Source: Candidatus Poribacteria bacterium
GTDB lineage: Bacteria > Poribacteria > WGA-4E > WGA-3G
Length of the DNA: 40,401 bases
Assembly: GCA_012270795.1 (NCBI GenBank)
Contig: JAAXHO010000212.1
Span: 3,951-44,351 of the forward strand
Direction: 5' to 3'
Each line of letters opens with the position of its first letter. The stretch's first letter is position 1. The notes under the pieces are model-generated. The model saw only the letters and a program-made list of their open reading frames with translations. It was not told the DNA's origin and ran no database searches. This document shows, piece by piece, positions 17,236 to 25,685 of the stretch. Both the position numbers and the translations under genes were made by a program.

Positions 17236-17809
17236 AAGGAACTTTTCACGCTATGTATACGCACCTTCCCTAAATGTATTGAGAAAAAGTATACCAAGTC
17301 ACTTTTGTAATTACTTTGTAGTTCTTCTAATTCTTGGCTTTTTCAGCGGTTGCGGATATGTTTCTACATCATCCTATCTGGAACATATAGAAAGTATAAA
17401 TATCCCACCTATTAGTATTCAGGATCCTGATTTCGCATACGATAATGTTTCGCAACGTCCCTTTGATGAAGTCATTCAAGAAAAACTGATTGAACAGTTC
17501 AACAAAAAATGGAAAGATGGAAATGATGCCGAACTTTCAATTAGGATACAGGATTATGATGTAAAAGAACACGGGTTCGGTCCAAGTGGTAATGTAGAAT
17601 TGGTAAGAATGAGTTTGCAAGTTGAGTACGAATTCATTGATAAAGTTAGAGATAATATCATCGCAAAAACTGACAACCATTTGCAGATACACGACTTCTA
17701 TGTCGTTGATAATCGCGGGGAACCATCTGAAACAGAAGATCAAGCAAAGAATCTGATAGTTGAGGAACTTATAGAAGACCTTTACAATCAACTTGCGGAA
17801 CAGTGGTAA
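17210..17809 (+). CDS. lptE: LptE-like outer-membrane assembly lipoprotein
   Basis: The 199-residue protein has a lipobox (ILGFFSGC, modified cysteine C48) after an unusually long basic N-terminus, then a fold typical of LptE: a strand-rich region with NIPPISIQDPDFAYDNVSQRPFDEVIQEKLIEQF resembling the family's N-F-E-l-T-xxl pattern, then LSIRIQDYDVKEHGFGPSGNV and a C-terminal helix. LptE plugs LptD and delivers LPS to the outer surface; the match supports a true outer membrane. It follows the small membrane gene with overlap and precedes a lipoprotein gene. The family is very divergent, so the name is likely but not certain. Confidence 0.65.
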   Translation: MHTNWSYYRRNFSRYVYAPSLNVLRKSIPSHFCNYFVVLLILGFFSGCGYVSTSSYLEHIESINIPPISIQDPDFAYDNVSQRPFDEVIQEKLIEQFNKKWKDGNDAELSIRIQDYDVKEHGFGPSGNVELVRMSLQVEYEFIDKVRDNIIAKTDNHLQIHDFYVVDNRGEPSETEDQAKNLIVEELIEDLYNQLAEQW

Positions 17810-17811
17810 CC

Positions 17812-18828
17812 ATGAAATCCTCAAGCACAATAGTTCTCTGTATCATGTTATTGATGATATTCATGTCTTGTCAGCAGCAGGAAAACTTGATTTCTGTCCA
17901 ACAAGAAGATGGTTACATTTTTGGCACATGGAACGCTCCTACCAATGAGAATGTAAATCAAGCAAGAACAGGGATTCTGACCAGTATTAAGTTACAAAAT
18001 CAAACGAAAAAAAACTCACTTACATTAATTACGGATGTTGCCCCTGAAACGCTTTTACCTCAGAATGGTGAAATTCATGATTGGGTGCGTTCACGCAAAC
18101 CTTCAACCTATAATCCTAAAACACTCTATGTAGATAGATTTATCCCATCTGAAGACCATATTACAATTTATAAAGAGTTTGGGTTTCAATCACAAGCAGA
18201 GATGGAATACCAAAGTCCAAAATACGAGTCCGTTCCTTTTATCCTACTTGAGATATTTGATATGGGAACACCAGAAAACGCATTCGGGATTTTCAGTGTC
18301 AACAATTACCCGAATCCAAAATTTGAGTGGGTGGGATGTAAAGCGATAATTTCAGGAAAATACTTACGGTTTTGGAAGGGGAAGTATTTCGTTCAAATTG
18401 AAGGCTATGGAATCGCAACCGGAATTCGTAACGGAATGATTGAATTAGCAAAAGTAACTGCTAAAAAGATACAGGATAAACCGCAAAAAATACCTTTGCT
18501 TGAACTGTTACCAAGTAAATATATACGTGGCAGTGAAAGATTGTGGACAACCAATTGGTTGTTGTATGAAATTAATAGATCCATACCCGATATTGTTCCA
18601 CAATTGGAGGACGGTGCAATTGGCGTATTTGCGAAATACTTGTCGAAAAAACCAAAGAATAATAGAAAGCACTATTATGTTTTTGTTATGCGGTTTCAGA
18701 ATGTTAATGCTGCAAAACACGCTTACAAAGAGTATCGTGATACTTTGGTGGAAGAAATGGTAAATTTTGAAAATGATCCGAATGCAGATGCAATACTGAT
18801 TGAACAGCAGGTTGACAATTCGCTGTGA
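17812..18828 (+). CDS. Lipoprotein of DUF6599-like type
   Basis: The 338-residue protein starts at ATG 17812, two bases after the preceding stop. It has a signal peptide with lipobox (LLMIFMSC). The body contains EIHDWVRSRKPSTYNPKTLY, then ENAFGIFSVNNYP and LRFWKGKYFVQIEGYG, segments I associate with DUF6599 proteins (often seen in Acidobacteria, Poribacteria and similar phyla). Function is unknown; the arrangement after an LptE-like lipoprotein suggests an envelope role. Confidence 0.55.
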   Translation: MKSSSTIVLCIMLLMIFMSCQQQENLISVQQEDGYIFGTWNAPTNENVNQARTGILTSIKLQNQTKKNSLTLITDVAPETLLPQNGEIHDWVRSRKPSTYNPKTLYVDRFIPSEDHITIYKEFGFQSQAEMEYQSPKYESVPFILLEIFDMGTPENAFGIFSVNNYPNPKFEWVGCKAIISGKYLRFWKGKYFVQIEGYGIATGIRNGMIELAKVTAKKIQDKPQKIPLLELLPSKYIRGSERLWTTNWLLYEINRSIPDIVPQLEDGAIGVFAKYLSKKPKNNRKHYYVFVMRFQNVNAAKHAYKEYRDTLVEEMVNFENDPNADAILIEQQVDNSL

Positions 18829-18913
18829 ATGTCTTATACTTACATCAGGTTTGCAATCAGATAATTGTGCATACTATAGCATTGCTAACCACTTTTTGTA
18901 CGGAGGCATCTCA

Positions 18914-19135
18914 ATGACAACGCGTCTTGCACAAGCTTGGATAGAAGCATCAAAGCTCTCACCGAAGGAACAAGATGCCCTGGCGGATTGGGTGCTCGCT
19001 GAACTCTGCTCTGAGAAAAAATGGGATAGATTATTCGCCAATTCTCAAAAGAAATTATCTAAATTGGCTTCTGAAGCAATTGACGAGTATCATAGTGGTC
19101 AAACGCAGCAACTCAATTTAGAGGAAACACAATGA
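18914..19135 (+). CDS. Small antitoxin-like protein, first of a toxin-antitoxin-like cluster
   Basis: ATG 18914 has a CGGAGG Shine-Dalgarno, giving 73 residues: MTTRLAQAWIEASKLSPKEQ, then DALADWVLAELCSEKKWDRL. Proteins of this shape (a helix rich in Leu/Ala, then a segment like ASEAIDEYHSGQTQ) are common next to type II toxins in cyanobacteria and Poribacteria. The stop overlaps the next start (ATGA). A cognate toxin (PIN or RelE type) is not obvious here, so the assignment rests on resemblance and context. Confidence 0.6.
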   Translation: MTTRLAQAWIEASKLSPKEQDALADWVLAELCSEKKWDRLFANSQKKLSKLASEAIDEYHSGQTQQLNLEETQ

Positions 19136-19470
19136 AAGCGGATATTAAACTTCAGCAATGCACAACCCCTTTTAAAGATTATCTTCTTAAAGATTTAGCG
19201 CAACCAGAATTTGCAAAAGGTTATCTTGAAGCTGCACTCCAAAACTTTGATAAAGATGGCAACATTGAGATACTATTACTTTCTATGAAAGATATTGCAG
19301 AAGCACAAGGTGGAATTGAAAGACTCGTAGCATGGACAGATCTCAGTCCGCAAACCTTTGCCTATCTGCTTAAGCCCGAACACCCACCGCAATTGGATAA
19401 AGTGTTGGAGATTCTCTCCAGGTTAAAAGATGCCCTTCATGCAAAGCATATTGTTATTGATAATGATTAA
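19132..19470 (+). CDS. Addiction-module antidote protein, HigA/COG3636-like
   Basis: The 112-residue protein shows the order typical of the COG3636 antidote family: FKDYLLKDLAQPEFAKGYLE, then MKDIAEAQGGIERLVAWTDL, then a helix-turn-helix end (SPQTFAYLLKPEHPPQLDKVL). It should bind DNA and neutralise a HigB/RelE-type toxin, but no such toxin gene precedes or follows it. It overlaps its upstream neighbour by four bases and its downstream neighbour by eight. Confidence 0.75.
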   Translation: MKADIKLQQCTTPFKDYLLKDLAQPEFAKGYLEAALQNFDKDGNIEILLLSMKDIAEAQGGIERLVAWTDLSPQTFAYLLKPEHPPQLDKVLEILSRLKDALHAKHIVIDND

Positions 19471-19684
19471 GAACAACCATGAACTTGAGACAACATTAGC
19501 GCGCATCAGATATTTTCAAAAACAGATAGAAAAAATCCGAGTGGTCGAAACTAATCCAAAGAATTATCGACTCTCCGTAGGCGGTTTCCTTGCTGAGATT
19601 GATCGGATGAACCTGGAAGTCCGAGAGTATCTATCTGTTCATCCCAGCGAATTGGTAGAACAAGTTGCTGAGGCAAGGGCATAA
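19463..19684 (+). CDS. Small helical protein, third gene of the antitoxin-like cluster
   Basis: Starting at ATG 19463, inside the end of the antidote gene, the product is 73 residues: helical and charged, with YFQKQIEKIRVVETNPKNYR and GFLAEIDRMNLEVREYLSVH. I recall similar small proteins next to toxin-antitoxin genes, but no domain can be named. The in-frame sequence after its TAA is an unrelated methyltransferase tail. Confidence 0.6.
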   Translation: MIKNNHELETTLARIRYFQKQIEKIRVVETNPKNYRLSVGGFLAEIDRMNLEVREYLSVHPSELVEQVAEARA

Positions 19685-19864
19685 AAACAGGGCGTTGATA
19701 CGGACTACACAGGCGAGCATTTTGATATAGTTGTGAGCGATGTTCCTGAGAAAAAGGATGATTTTGTTGCGCGAGAATACACGGTATCACTGCCGCGTCC
19801 TGATGCCCGCGTTGCTGTGAAGATTATTGATATGCTTGGAGAAGAAACGGTTGTTATGGAATAA
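19685..19864 (+). pseudogene. C-terminal remnant of a DNA methyltransferase (Mod-like)
   Basis: The open frame directly after the preceding stop has no start of its own. It encodes about 59 residues ending FVAREYTVSLPRPDARVAVK and IIDMLGEETVVME, which resembles the C-terminal end of Mod-type adenine methyltransferases. The catalytic motifs are absent, so this is the scar of a deleted gene. Confidence 0.6.
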
Positions 19865-19890
19865 TACTCTATAAGGCATGGGTTTAATAG

Positions 19891-20160
19891 TTACTTGACG
19901 ATGGCGACAACAATAGAGATAACCAATGCACCGATGGCACATGCTGTGACAATCCAGCTGCGCACCCCTGCAATTGCACTTTGCTTACCCTTGAGTTCGG
20001 AGATACCACTTTCAACTGTCCGGAGCCGCTCATCCATCGTATCTAAACGCTGATCAACCCGATCTAAACGCTGATTGACATTTTCTAAACCTTGATCTAA
20101 ACGCTGATTGACCTGTGCAAAACCGTCTTTCATTAATTCATAGAGTTCTTCATTCGTCAT
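19891..20160 (-). CDS. Coiled-coil protein with C-terminal membrane anchor
   Basis: From the ATG at 20160, which has AGAGG eight bases upstream, the product is 89 residues: MTNEELYELMKDGFAQVNQR, then several heptad units of the form (V)NQRLDQ/DERL, then a membrane helix (IVTACAIGALVISIVVAIVK) at the very C-terminus. Longer starts exist at 20211 and 20259 but lack a Shine-Dalgarno. DUF1640-like coiled-coil proteins have this layout. It would be a tail-anchored oligomer; function unknown. Confidence 0.6.
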   Translation of the reverse strand: MTNEELYELMKDGFAQVNQRLDQGLENVNQRLDRVDQRLDTMDERLRTVESGISELKGKQSAIAGVRSWIVTACAIGALVISIVVAIVK

Positions 20161-20283
20161 TTTGTTTGCCTCTGATAGTTCGTCAATTATACTTGCCGCA
20201 CTTTTCATCATAAACGGGATAGTAACACCGCAAGGTGTAACGGTGAGAAAGTCTTCCATAACTGATAAAATATGATACCATTT

Positions 20284-20302
20284 TCTTGACGGTTTGTCAA
20301 GA
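20284..20302. promoter_or_regulatory. Perfect hairpin/palindrome TCTTGAC-N5-GTCAAGA
   Basis: A 7-bp inverted repeat with a 5-base centre lies between the divergent coiled-coil gene and gcvT. It could be an operator or a weak terminator; there is no U-run on either side. Confidence 0.4.
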
Positions 20303-20354
20303 GACTTTTACAAACCATCCATTACCTTCAACCTAAAATGTTCTATCATTTTTA

Positions 20355-20384
20355 TTGACATTTCCCACTCTGTTAGTGTATCAT
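20355..20384 (+). promoter_or_regulatory. Putative gcvT promoter
   Basis: TTGACA at 20355-20360 and TATCAT at 20379-20384 are spaced by 18 bases, about 57 bases upstream of gcvT. No glycine riboswitch could be recognised in the leader. Confidence 0.55.
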
Positions 20385-20440
20385 AGAGATAGAACACTTG
20401 CCCAAACCATATAACTTAAAAAAGGCAGACTACAAAACAG

Positions 20441-21511
20441 ATGAAAAGAACACCACTTTATGAAGTTCACAGATCCCTCTATGCCAAATTCACTGAATTC
20501 GGTGGGTGGGAAATGCCTTTACAATATAGCAGTATTGTAAAAGAACACCGTGCTGTTCGTGATGCTGCGGGTTTGTTTGACCTGTCACACATGGGGGAAA
20601 TTGACATTACAGGAGATGGGGCAAATGAATTAGCACAAAAACTTACTACAAACGATATCAGGCGACTAACTGATGGTCGGGTGCAATATACGCTATTATG
20701 TAATGAAAATGGCGGCATCGTTGATGATATTCTGATATACAGGCATGTTGACAATGACTATACACTGGTTGTCAACGCTGCAAACATTGAGAAAGATTTT
20801 GAATGGATAAAACATCATAATGATACTGGCGCGGAAGTGAGTGATGTCAGTGATGAAACTGTCCTCATCGCGGTACAAGGTCCAAGATCAATGGATATTT
20901 TATTTAGTGTAACACCTGCCGATCTTGCGTATGATATCAAACCGTTTCAGTTTTATGTGGATCAAGTTGCAGGACATACAGTAGCAATATCACGAACTGG
21001 ATATACAGGTGAAGTTGGATTTGAAATATACCTTAAACCCAAAAATGCAGAAGATCTGTGGGATACCCTCTACGAAATCGTAAAAGAGGAAGATGGACTA
21101 CCCGTAGGACTTGGTGCACGCGACACTTTAAGACTTGAAGCAGGATTACGCTTATACGGTATGGACATGGATGAAAACACGACACCTTATGAAGCAGGAC
21201 TCGGACGTTTTGTTAAGTTAGATACAGACGATTTTATCGGTAAAGAGGTGCTCCTTGCACAAAAGGAAACTGGAGAATTAAAAAAGAAATTAGTAGGTTT
21301 TCAAATGTTGGACCGTGTTGTTGCGCGTCCTGGGTATACCGTCTATCAGAACGACGAGGTTATCGGTATCGTGACAAGCGGTGCGCCTTCACCAAGCTTG
21401 AATTGTAATATCGGTTTTGCATCCATCACGCCCAATTCAGGGAACAACATAGAAATTGATATAAGAGGCAAACAGTACCCCGCGAAAATCGTAAAGGTGC
21501 CTTTTATTTAG
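20441..21511 (+). CDS. gcvT: Glycine cleavage system T protein (aminomethyltransferase)
   Basis: This 356-residue folate enzyme takes the aminomethyl group from lipoyl-GcvH, releasing ammonia and forming 5,10-methylene-tetrahydrofolate. The family segments are complete: PLYEVHRSLYAKFTEFGGWE at the N-terminus, VRDAAGLFDLSHMGEIDITG, the folate-binding region (SRTGYTGEVGFEIY), GLGARDTLRLEAGLRLYGMD and the C-terminal beta-barrel. Length is normal. gcvH and gcvP follow after an 873-base stretch containing a repeat hairpin, a gene fragment and an inserted gene. lpd is not in the window. Confidence 0.96.
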   Translation: MKRTPLYEVHRSLYAKFTEFGGWEMPLQYSSIVKEHRAVRDAAGLFDLSHMGEIDITGDGANELAQKLTTNDIRRLTDGRVQYTLLCNENGGIVDDILIYRHVDNDYTLVVNAANIEKDFEWIKHHNDTGAEVSDVSDETVLIAVQGPRSMDILFSVTPADLAYDIKPFQFYVDQVAGHTVAISRTGYTGEVGFEIYLKPKNAEDLWDTLYEIVKEEDGLPVGLGARDTLRLEAGLRLYGMDMDENTTPYEAGLGRFVKLDTDDFIGKEVLLAQKETGELKKKLVGFQMLDRVVARPGYTVYQNDEVIGIVTSGAPSPSLNCNIGFASITPNSGNNIEIDIRGKQYPAKIVKVPFI

Positions 21512-21533
21512 AAATGAACGTTTAAAAGTAGTA

Positions 21534-21550
21534 GGCACACTCCGTGTGCC
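21534..21550. repeat. GGCACAC-TCC-GTGTGCC hairpin
   Basis: A perfect 7-bp stem with a 3-base loop 23 bases after gcvT. It lacks a T-run; it may act as an mRNA 3' end or be an interspersed repeat. A second weaker inverted repeat (CGTAGGT...ACCTACG) lies near 21698-21734. Confidence 0.55.
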
Positions 21551-21554
21551 GTAA

Positions 21555-21686
21555 ATTGAACTTAATCCGAAATTCGCTAAGGCATATCACAATCGTGGGA
21601 AAGCAAAAAAAGCACTCGGGCAGCATGACGCAGCAAAAATTGACTTTGAAAAGGCAAAAGAGATAGACCCCAAGGTAAAAAAATAA
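21555..21686 (+). pseudogene. TPR-repeat protein fragment
   Basis: An open stretch without a start codon encodes IELNPKFAKAYHNRGKAKKA and LGQHDAAKIDFEKAKEIDP, one tetratricopeptide unit plus the end of a protein, closing in TAA. It is flanked by hairpins, so it looks like the last part of a deleted TPR gene left inside the gcv cluster. Confidence 0.75.
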
Positions 21687-21772
21687 AGGCTGCTATATCG
21701 TAGGTCGGGTGTCGCTTCACTCTACTCAACCTACGGACTTTTGCATAAAATATCACAGTAAGGAGACATTAA

Positions 21773-22321
21773 ATGGAATTACGTGATAAATCTAAAATCC
21801 GATATTGGGCTGATAAGTATAAGCGTGAATGTAATTCTGATATACTCAAACTTGAAAAAGAGTTATTGCAACTGAAATTCGATATACGAAAACGCGACTA
21901 TCTCTATCTCACCAAAGATGAGTTGAAAAAAGTTATAAAATGGAAATTATGTACACAACCGGGACGGAAAACAATGAATCTTAATAGACTTGAAACAAAG
22001 AGTAATAACTACATAAAATGTATTACGTCTGATGCACTTACAATCACAAATGATTATCTCAGTTTCAAAAAACTAACAAACTTAATACCTGGTGTGGGAG
22101 ATGCAATCGGTTCTACAATTTTACATTTTTTTCACTCAAAACGCTATCCTATTTGGGATTTTCGTGCGCGATGGAGTATTCAATTAGGCATAAACCATAT
22201 CACTATCAAAGGCTGGAAAGACTATGTGTGCTTTTGCAGAAAAACAGCAGAAAAATATAAAGTATGTATGCGAACCTTAGATCGTGCTTTGTGGCAGTAT
22301 TCAAAAGAAAACCAAAAGTGA
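21773..22321 (+). CDS. Uncharacterised protein with helix-hairpin-helix-like region
   Basis: The 182-residue basic protein is rich in Lys and aromatic residues. The central segment LTNLIPGVGDAIGSTILHFF, followed by RYPIWDFRARWSIQLG, looks like the helix-hairpin-helix and substrate-helix region of HhH-GPD DNA glycosylases (GVG... then YPIxDxRA), but the length is short and there is no catalytic Lys/Asp that I can name with confidence. AAGGAGACATTAA precedes the ATG. It sits between gcvT and gcvH, splitting an otherwise conserved operon, which suggests a later insertion. Confidence 0.6.
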   Translation: MELRDKSKIRYWADKYKRECNSDILKLEKELLQLKFDIRKRDYLYLTKDELKKVIKWKLCTQPGRKTMNLNRLETKSNNYIKCITSDALTITNDYLSFKKLTNLIPGVGDAIGSTILHFFHSKRYPIWDFRARWSIQLGINHITIKGWKDYVCFCRKTAEKYKVCMRTLDRALWQYSKENQK

Positions 22322-22384
22322 TCAAAACCATGAATTCGAAATTTAAAACCACTTATTACGTAAAAATATTCATTGAGATAAAAT

Positions 22385-22771
22385 ATGATTCCAGAAAATT
22401 TGAGATACAATGAAAGCCATGAATGGGTTAGACAAGAAGAGGACATCGCTACTATAGGCATTACAGACTATGCACAATCCGAAATACAGGATATAGTCTT
22501 CGTAGAATTGCCAGATGTCGGAACACAAATCACACAGGAAACAGAATTCGGAGTAATAGAATCTGTCAAAGCAGCCTTTGATCTATACGCACCAGTCAGT
22601 GGAGAAGTCATTGAGGTAAACGAATCGTTACTTGATGCACCTGAACAGGTCAATGAATCTCCTTACGATGACGGTTGGTTTCTCAAAATCAAGATGACAG
22701 ATACGAATGAACTTGACGAACTGCTTGATGCCGATGGTTATCAAGCACATATTGAGGCGGAGCATGCTTGA
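22385..22771 (+). CDS. gcvH: Glycine cleavage system H protein
   Basis: This 128-residue lipoyl carrier shuttles the aminomethyl intermediate between GcvP and GcvT. The lipoylation site is K62 in [20 protein letters not shown], and [20 protein letters not shown] is the typical N-terminal region. Complete length. Its end overlaps gcvP by eight bases, so translation is probably coupled. Confidence 0.97.
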   Translation: MIPENLRYNESHEWVRQEEDIATIGITDYAQSEIQDIVFVELPDVGTQITQETEFGVIESVKAAFDLYAPVSGEVIEVNESLLDAPEQVNESPYDDGWFLKIKMTDTNELDELLDADGYQAHIEAEHA

Positions 22772-25640
22772 AACAGGAAAGTGGAACTTCGCTGATCGGC
22801 ATATAGGTCCTCGTCCAGAAGACATTAGACAGATGTTGACAACGCTCGGATATACTTCAATGGAAGCATTCATTGAGGATGTTGTTCCATCAGATATTCG
22901 CATGTCTTCACCCTTAAGTCTAAACATCAGCGAAAAAACTAATTGCCCCCAAGGTCTTTCAGAGGATGAAGTAGTTGAAGCATTAAAACACCTTGCTAAC
23001 CAAAATCAAGTTTACCGTTCCTATATCGGAATGGGTTACTACGACTGTCTCGTTCCTCCAGTTATCCAAAGAAACATTCTTGAAAATCCCGGTTGGTATA
23101 CCCAATACACACCCTATCAAGCCGAAATTTCACAAGGTCGTTTAGAAGCGTTGCTTAACTTCCAAACAATGGTGATAGATTTAACCGGACTTCCCGTCGC
23201 CAATGCCTCACTTCTTGATGAGGCTACCGCTGCTGCTGAGGCTATGGGAATGTGTTATGCAAATGTACCAAGAGAGATCAGTCGTATCTTTTTTGTTTCA
23301 GAAACCCTCCACCCACAAACAATCGCTGTGCTGCAAACACGGGCTGAACCGCTCGGAATTGAGTTAATAATCGGTGATCATCGGGATGTCAATTTTGATA
23401 CACCAATATTAGGGGCAATCGTACAGTATCCCGCAACGGATGGATCGATTTATGATTACCAGCAATTCGCTGAACAGGTGCATGCAGCGGGTGGGTTATT
23501 TGTTACCGCAACAGACCTATTAGCACTCATGCTCTTGAAACCGCCAAGTGAATTCGGAGCAGACATAGCCATTGGCAACTCACAACGGTTTGGTGTTCCA
23601 CTCGGATATGGCGGTCCACATGCTGCTTTTCTCTCTACGCATGAAGAACTCAAACGCAGCATCCCTGGACGGATTGCTGGTGTTTCTCACGATGCAAACG
23701 GGAATCCTGCAATCCGTTTAGCACTTCAGACACGTGAACAACACATCCGACGCGAAAAGGCTACGAGTAACATCTGTACAGCACAAGTCCTCCTCGCGGT
23801 GATGGCGGGAATGTATGCAGTCTATCACGGTCCCAAAGGACTTAGAAACATTGCTGACCGTGTCCATACACTAACTTATACGTTACGGGACCAACTTGAA
23901 AAACTCGGTAATTCGACTGGAGACACTCCCTGTTTTGATACGCTCTGTGTTGATGTTGGTACAGAAAGTATTAAGGAGATACTTGATACTGCTAAAGCAA
24001 AACAGATCAATCTACGTGAAATTGATGCATCACACATCGGCATTTCACTTGACGAAACGACTACGTCTGCCGATGTTGAAGACTTGATAAGCCTCTTTTC
24101 AAATAATACCACCGAAAAACAGGATAGCAAACCTATTGAAAATAAAATCCCTAAAGAATTATGCCGTACAACCCCATGTCTCACCCATCCTGTATTCAAT
24201 AGTTATCATTCTGAAACCGAGATGCTCAGATATATACATAGATTGCAAGCAAAAGACCTTTCGCTCGTTAACGCAATGATACCACTCGGTTCTTGCACCA
24301 TGAAACTCAATGCAACAACTGAAATGGTGCCTGTCACATGGCAAGCATTCGGTGGGTTGCATCCATTCGTTCCCAGCGAACAGGCACAAGGTTATCATAT
24401 CTTATTTGAACAGTTAGAGACATGGTTAGCAAAAATTACTGGTTATAGTGGTATTTCATTGCAACCAAATGCTGGTTCACAAGGGGAATATGCAGGATTG
24501 TTAGTCATCCGAAAATACCATCAAAGTCGAAACGAAGGGCATCGCGATGTGTGTCTCATACCAACATCAGCACACGGTACAAACCCCGCAAGTGCAGTCA
24601 TGGCTGGTATGAAGGTTGTCGTTGTCGCATGTGATACAGAAGGTAACATTGACATTGATGATTTACGGGAAAAAGCTGAAACACATCACGAAACACTTGC
24701 AGCAGCTATGATTACCTATCCTTCAACACACGGTGTTTTTGAAGAGAAGATCCATGATATATGTGCAATAGTCCATCAACACGGGGGACAGGTGTATATG
24801 GACGGTGCGAATCTCAATGCACTTGTGGGATTGAGTCAACCTGCAGCCCTCGGTGCGGATGTCTGCCATCTCAATTTACACAAGACATTCTGTATTCCAC
24901 ACGGTGGCGGTGGTCCAGGTATGGGACCCATCGGTGTGAAAACACATCTAACGGATTTTTTGCCCACTCATCCCATTGTCAAAGTCGGAGGAACCGATGG
25001 GATTGGTCCTGTATCCGCAGCACCCTGGGGAAGCCCTGGAATTCTGCCTATCTCATGGACATACATTGCGATGATGGGAGCAGAAGGACTTAAATTTGCA
25101 ACAGAAGTCGCTATCCTGAATGCAAATTATATAGCCAAACAACTGGAAGCACATTACCCTGTCCTTTACACAGGCAAAAATGGACTGGTTGCCCATGAAT
25201 GCATCATTGATTTACGCAACTTTAAGAAAACTGCTGGTATAGATGTTACGGATGTTGCAAAACGTCTCATGGATTACGGTTTCCACGCACCTACAGTATC
25301 TTGGCCTGTTACCGGAACGATGATGATTGAACCTACTGAAAGCGAATCTAAAGCGGAAATTGATCGTTTCTGTGATGCTCTTATCGCAATACGTGAAGAA
25401 ATTGCAGAAATCGAAAATGGTAATGTAGACAGTGATAATAACGTGTTGAAAAATGCACCACATACTGTCCAAGCGGTTACACAGACGGACTGGCATCATC
25501 CTTATTCACGTGAAAAAGCTGCATTTCCAAAACCTTGGGTGCGTCAAAGAAAATTTTGGTCTTCAGTTGCACGTATTAACGAAGTTCATGGTGACAGAAA
25601 CCTCGTTTGTTCCTGTCCACCCCTCACAGAATACGAATAA
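22764..25640 (+). CDS. gcvP: Glycine dehydrogenase (decarboxylating), GcvP
   Basis: This 958-residue single-chain P protein is a PLP enzyme that decarboxylates glycine and loads the aminomethyl group onto GcvH. The PLP lysine is K707 in [33 protein letters not shown] is the standard N-terminus, and both halves (GcvPA- and GcvPB-like) are fused. ATG 22764 inside the gcvH end is preferred over a longer frame because the family begins near [13 protein letters not shown]. With gcvT and gcvH it makes three of the four components of the glycine cleavage system. Confidence 0.96.
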   Translation: MLETGKWNFADRHIGPRPEDIRQMLTTLGYTSMEAFIEDVVPSDIRMSSPLSLNISEKTNCPQGLSEDEVVEALKHLANQNQVYRSYIGMGYYDCLVPPVIQRNILENPGWYTQYTPYQAEISQGRLEALLNFQTMVIDLTGLPVANASLLDEATAAAEAMGMCYANVPREISRIFFVSETLHPQTIAVLQTRAEPLGIELIIGDHRDVNFDTPILGAIVQYPATDGSIYDYQQFAEQVHAAGGLFVTATDLLALMLLKPPSEFGADIAIGNSQRFGVPLGYGGPHAAFLSTHEELKRSIPGRIAGVSHDANGNPAIRLALQTREQHIRREKATSNICTAQVLLAVMAGMYAVYHGPKGLRNIADRVHTLTYTLRDQLEKLGNSTGDTPCFDTLCVDVGTESIKEILDTAKAKQINLREIDASHIGISLDETTTSADVEDLISLFSNNTTEKQDSKPIENKIPKELCRTTPCLTHPVFNSYHSETEMLRYIHRLQAKDLSLVNAMIPLGSCTMKLNATTEMVPVTWQAFGGLHPFVPSEQAQGYHILFEQLETWLAKITGYSGISLQPNAGSQGEYAGLLVIRKYHQSRNEGHRDVCLIPTSAHGTNPASAVMAGMKVVVVACDTEGNIDIDDLREKAETHHETLAAAMITYPSTHGVFEEKIHDICAIVHQHGGQVYMDGANLNALVGLSQPAALGADVCHLNLHKTFCIPHGGGGPGMGPIGVKTHLTDFLPTHPIVKVGGTDGIGPVSAAPWGSPGILPISWTYIAMMGAEGLKFATEVAILNANYIAKQLEAHYPVLYTGKNGLVAHECIIDLRNFKKTAGIDVTDVAKRLMDYGFHAPTVSWPVTGTMMIEPTESESKAEIDRFCDALIAIREEIAEIENGNVDSDNNVLKNAPHTVQAVTQTDWHHPYSREKAAFPKPWVRQRKFWSSVARINEVHGDRNLVCSCPPLTEYE

Positions 25641-25685
25641 ACAAATATCACAAAAGATAGAAATTTCTAACTAAAAACCTAAAAT

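Noticed and set aside
20385-20440. A glycine riboswitch upstream of gcvT.
   Set aside because: The leader is too short after the putative promoter and shows none of the conserved glycine-aptamer segments.
21773-22321. Calling the 182-residue gene a DNA glycosylase.
   Set aside because: Only a short helix-hairpin-helix-like stretch is suggestive; the length is low and no catalytic residue or FeS cluster cysteines could be placed.
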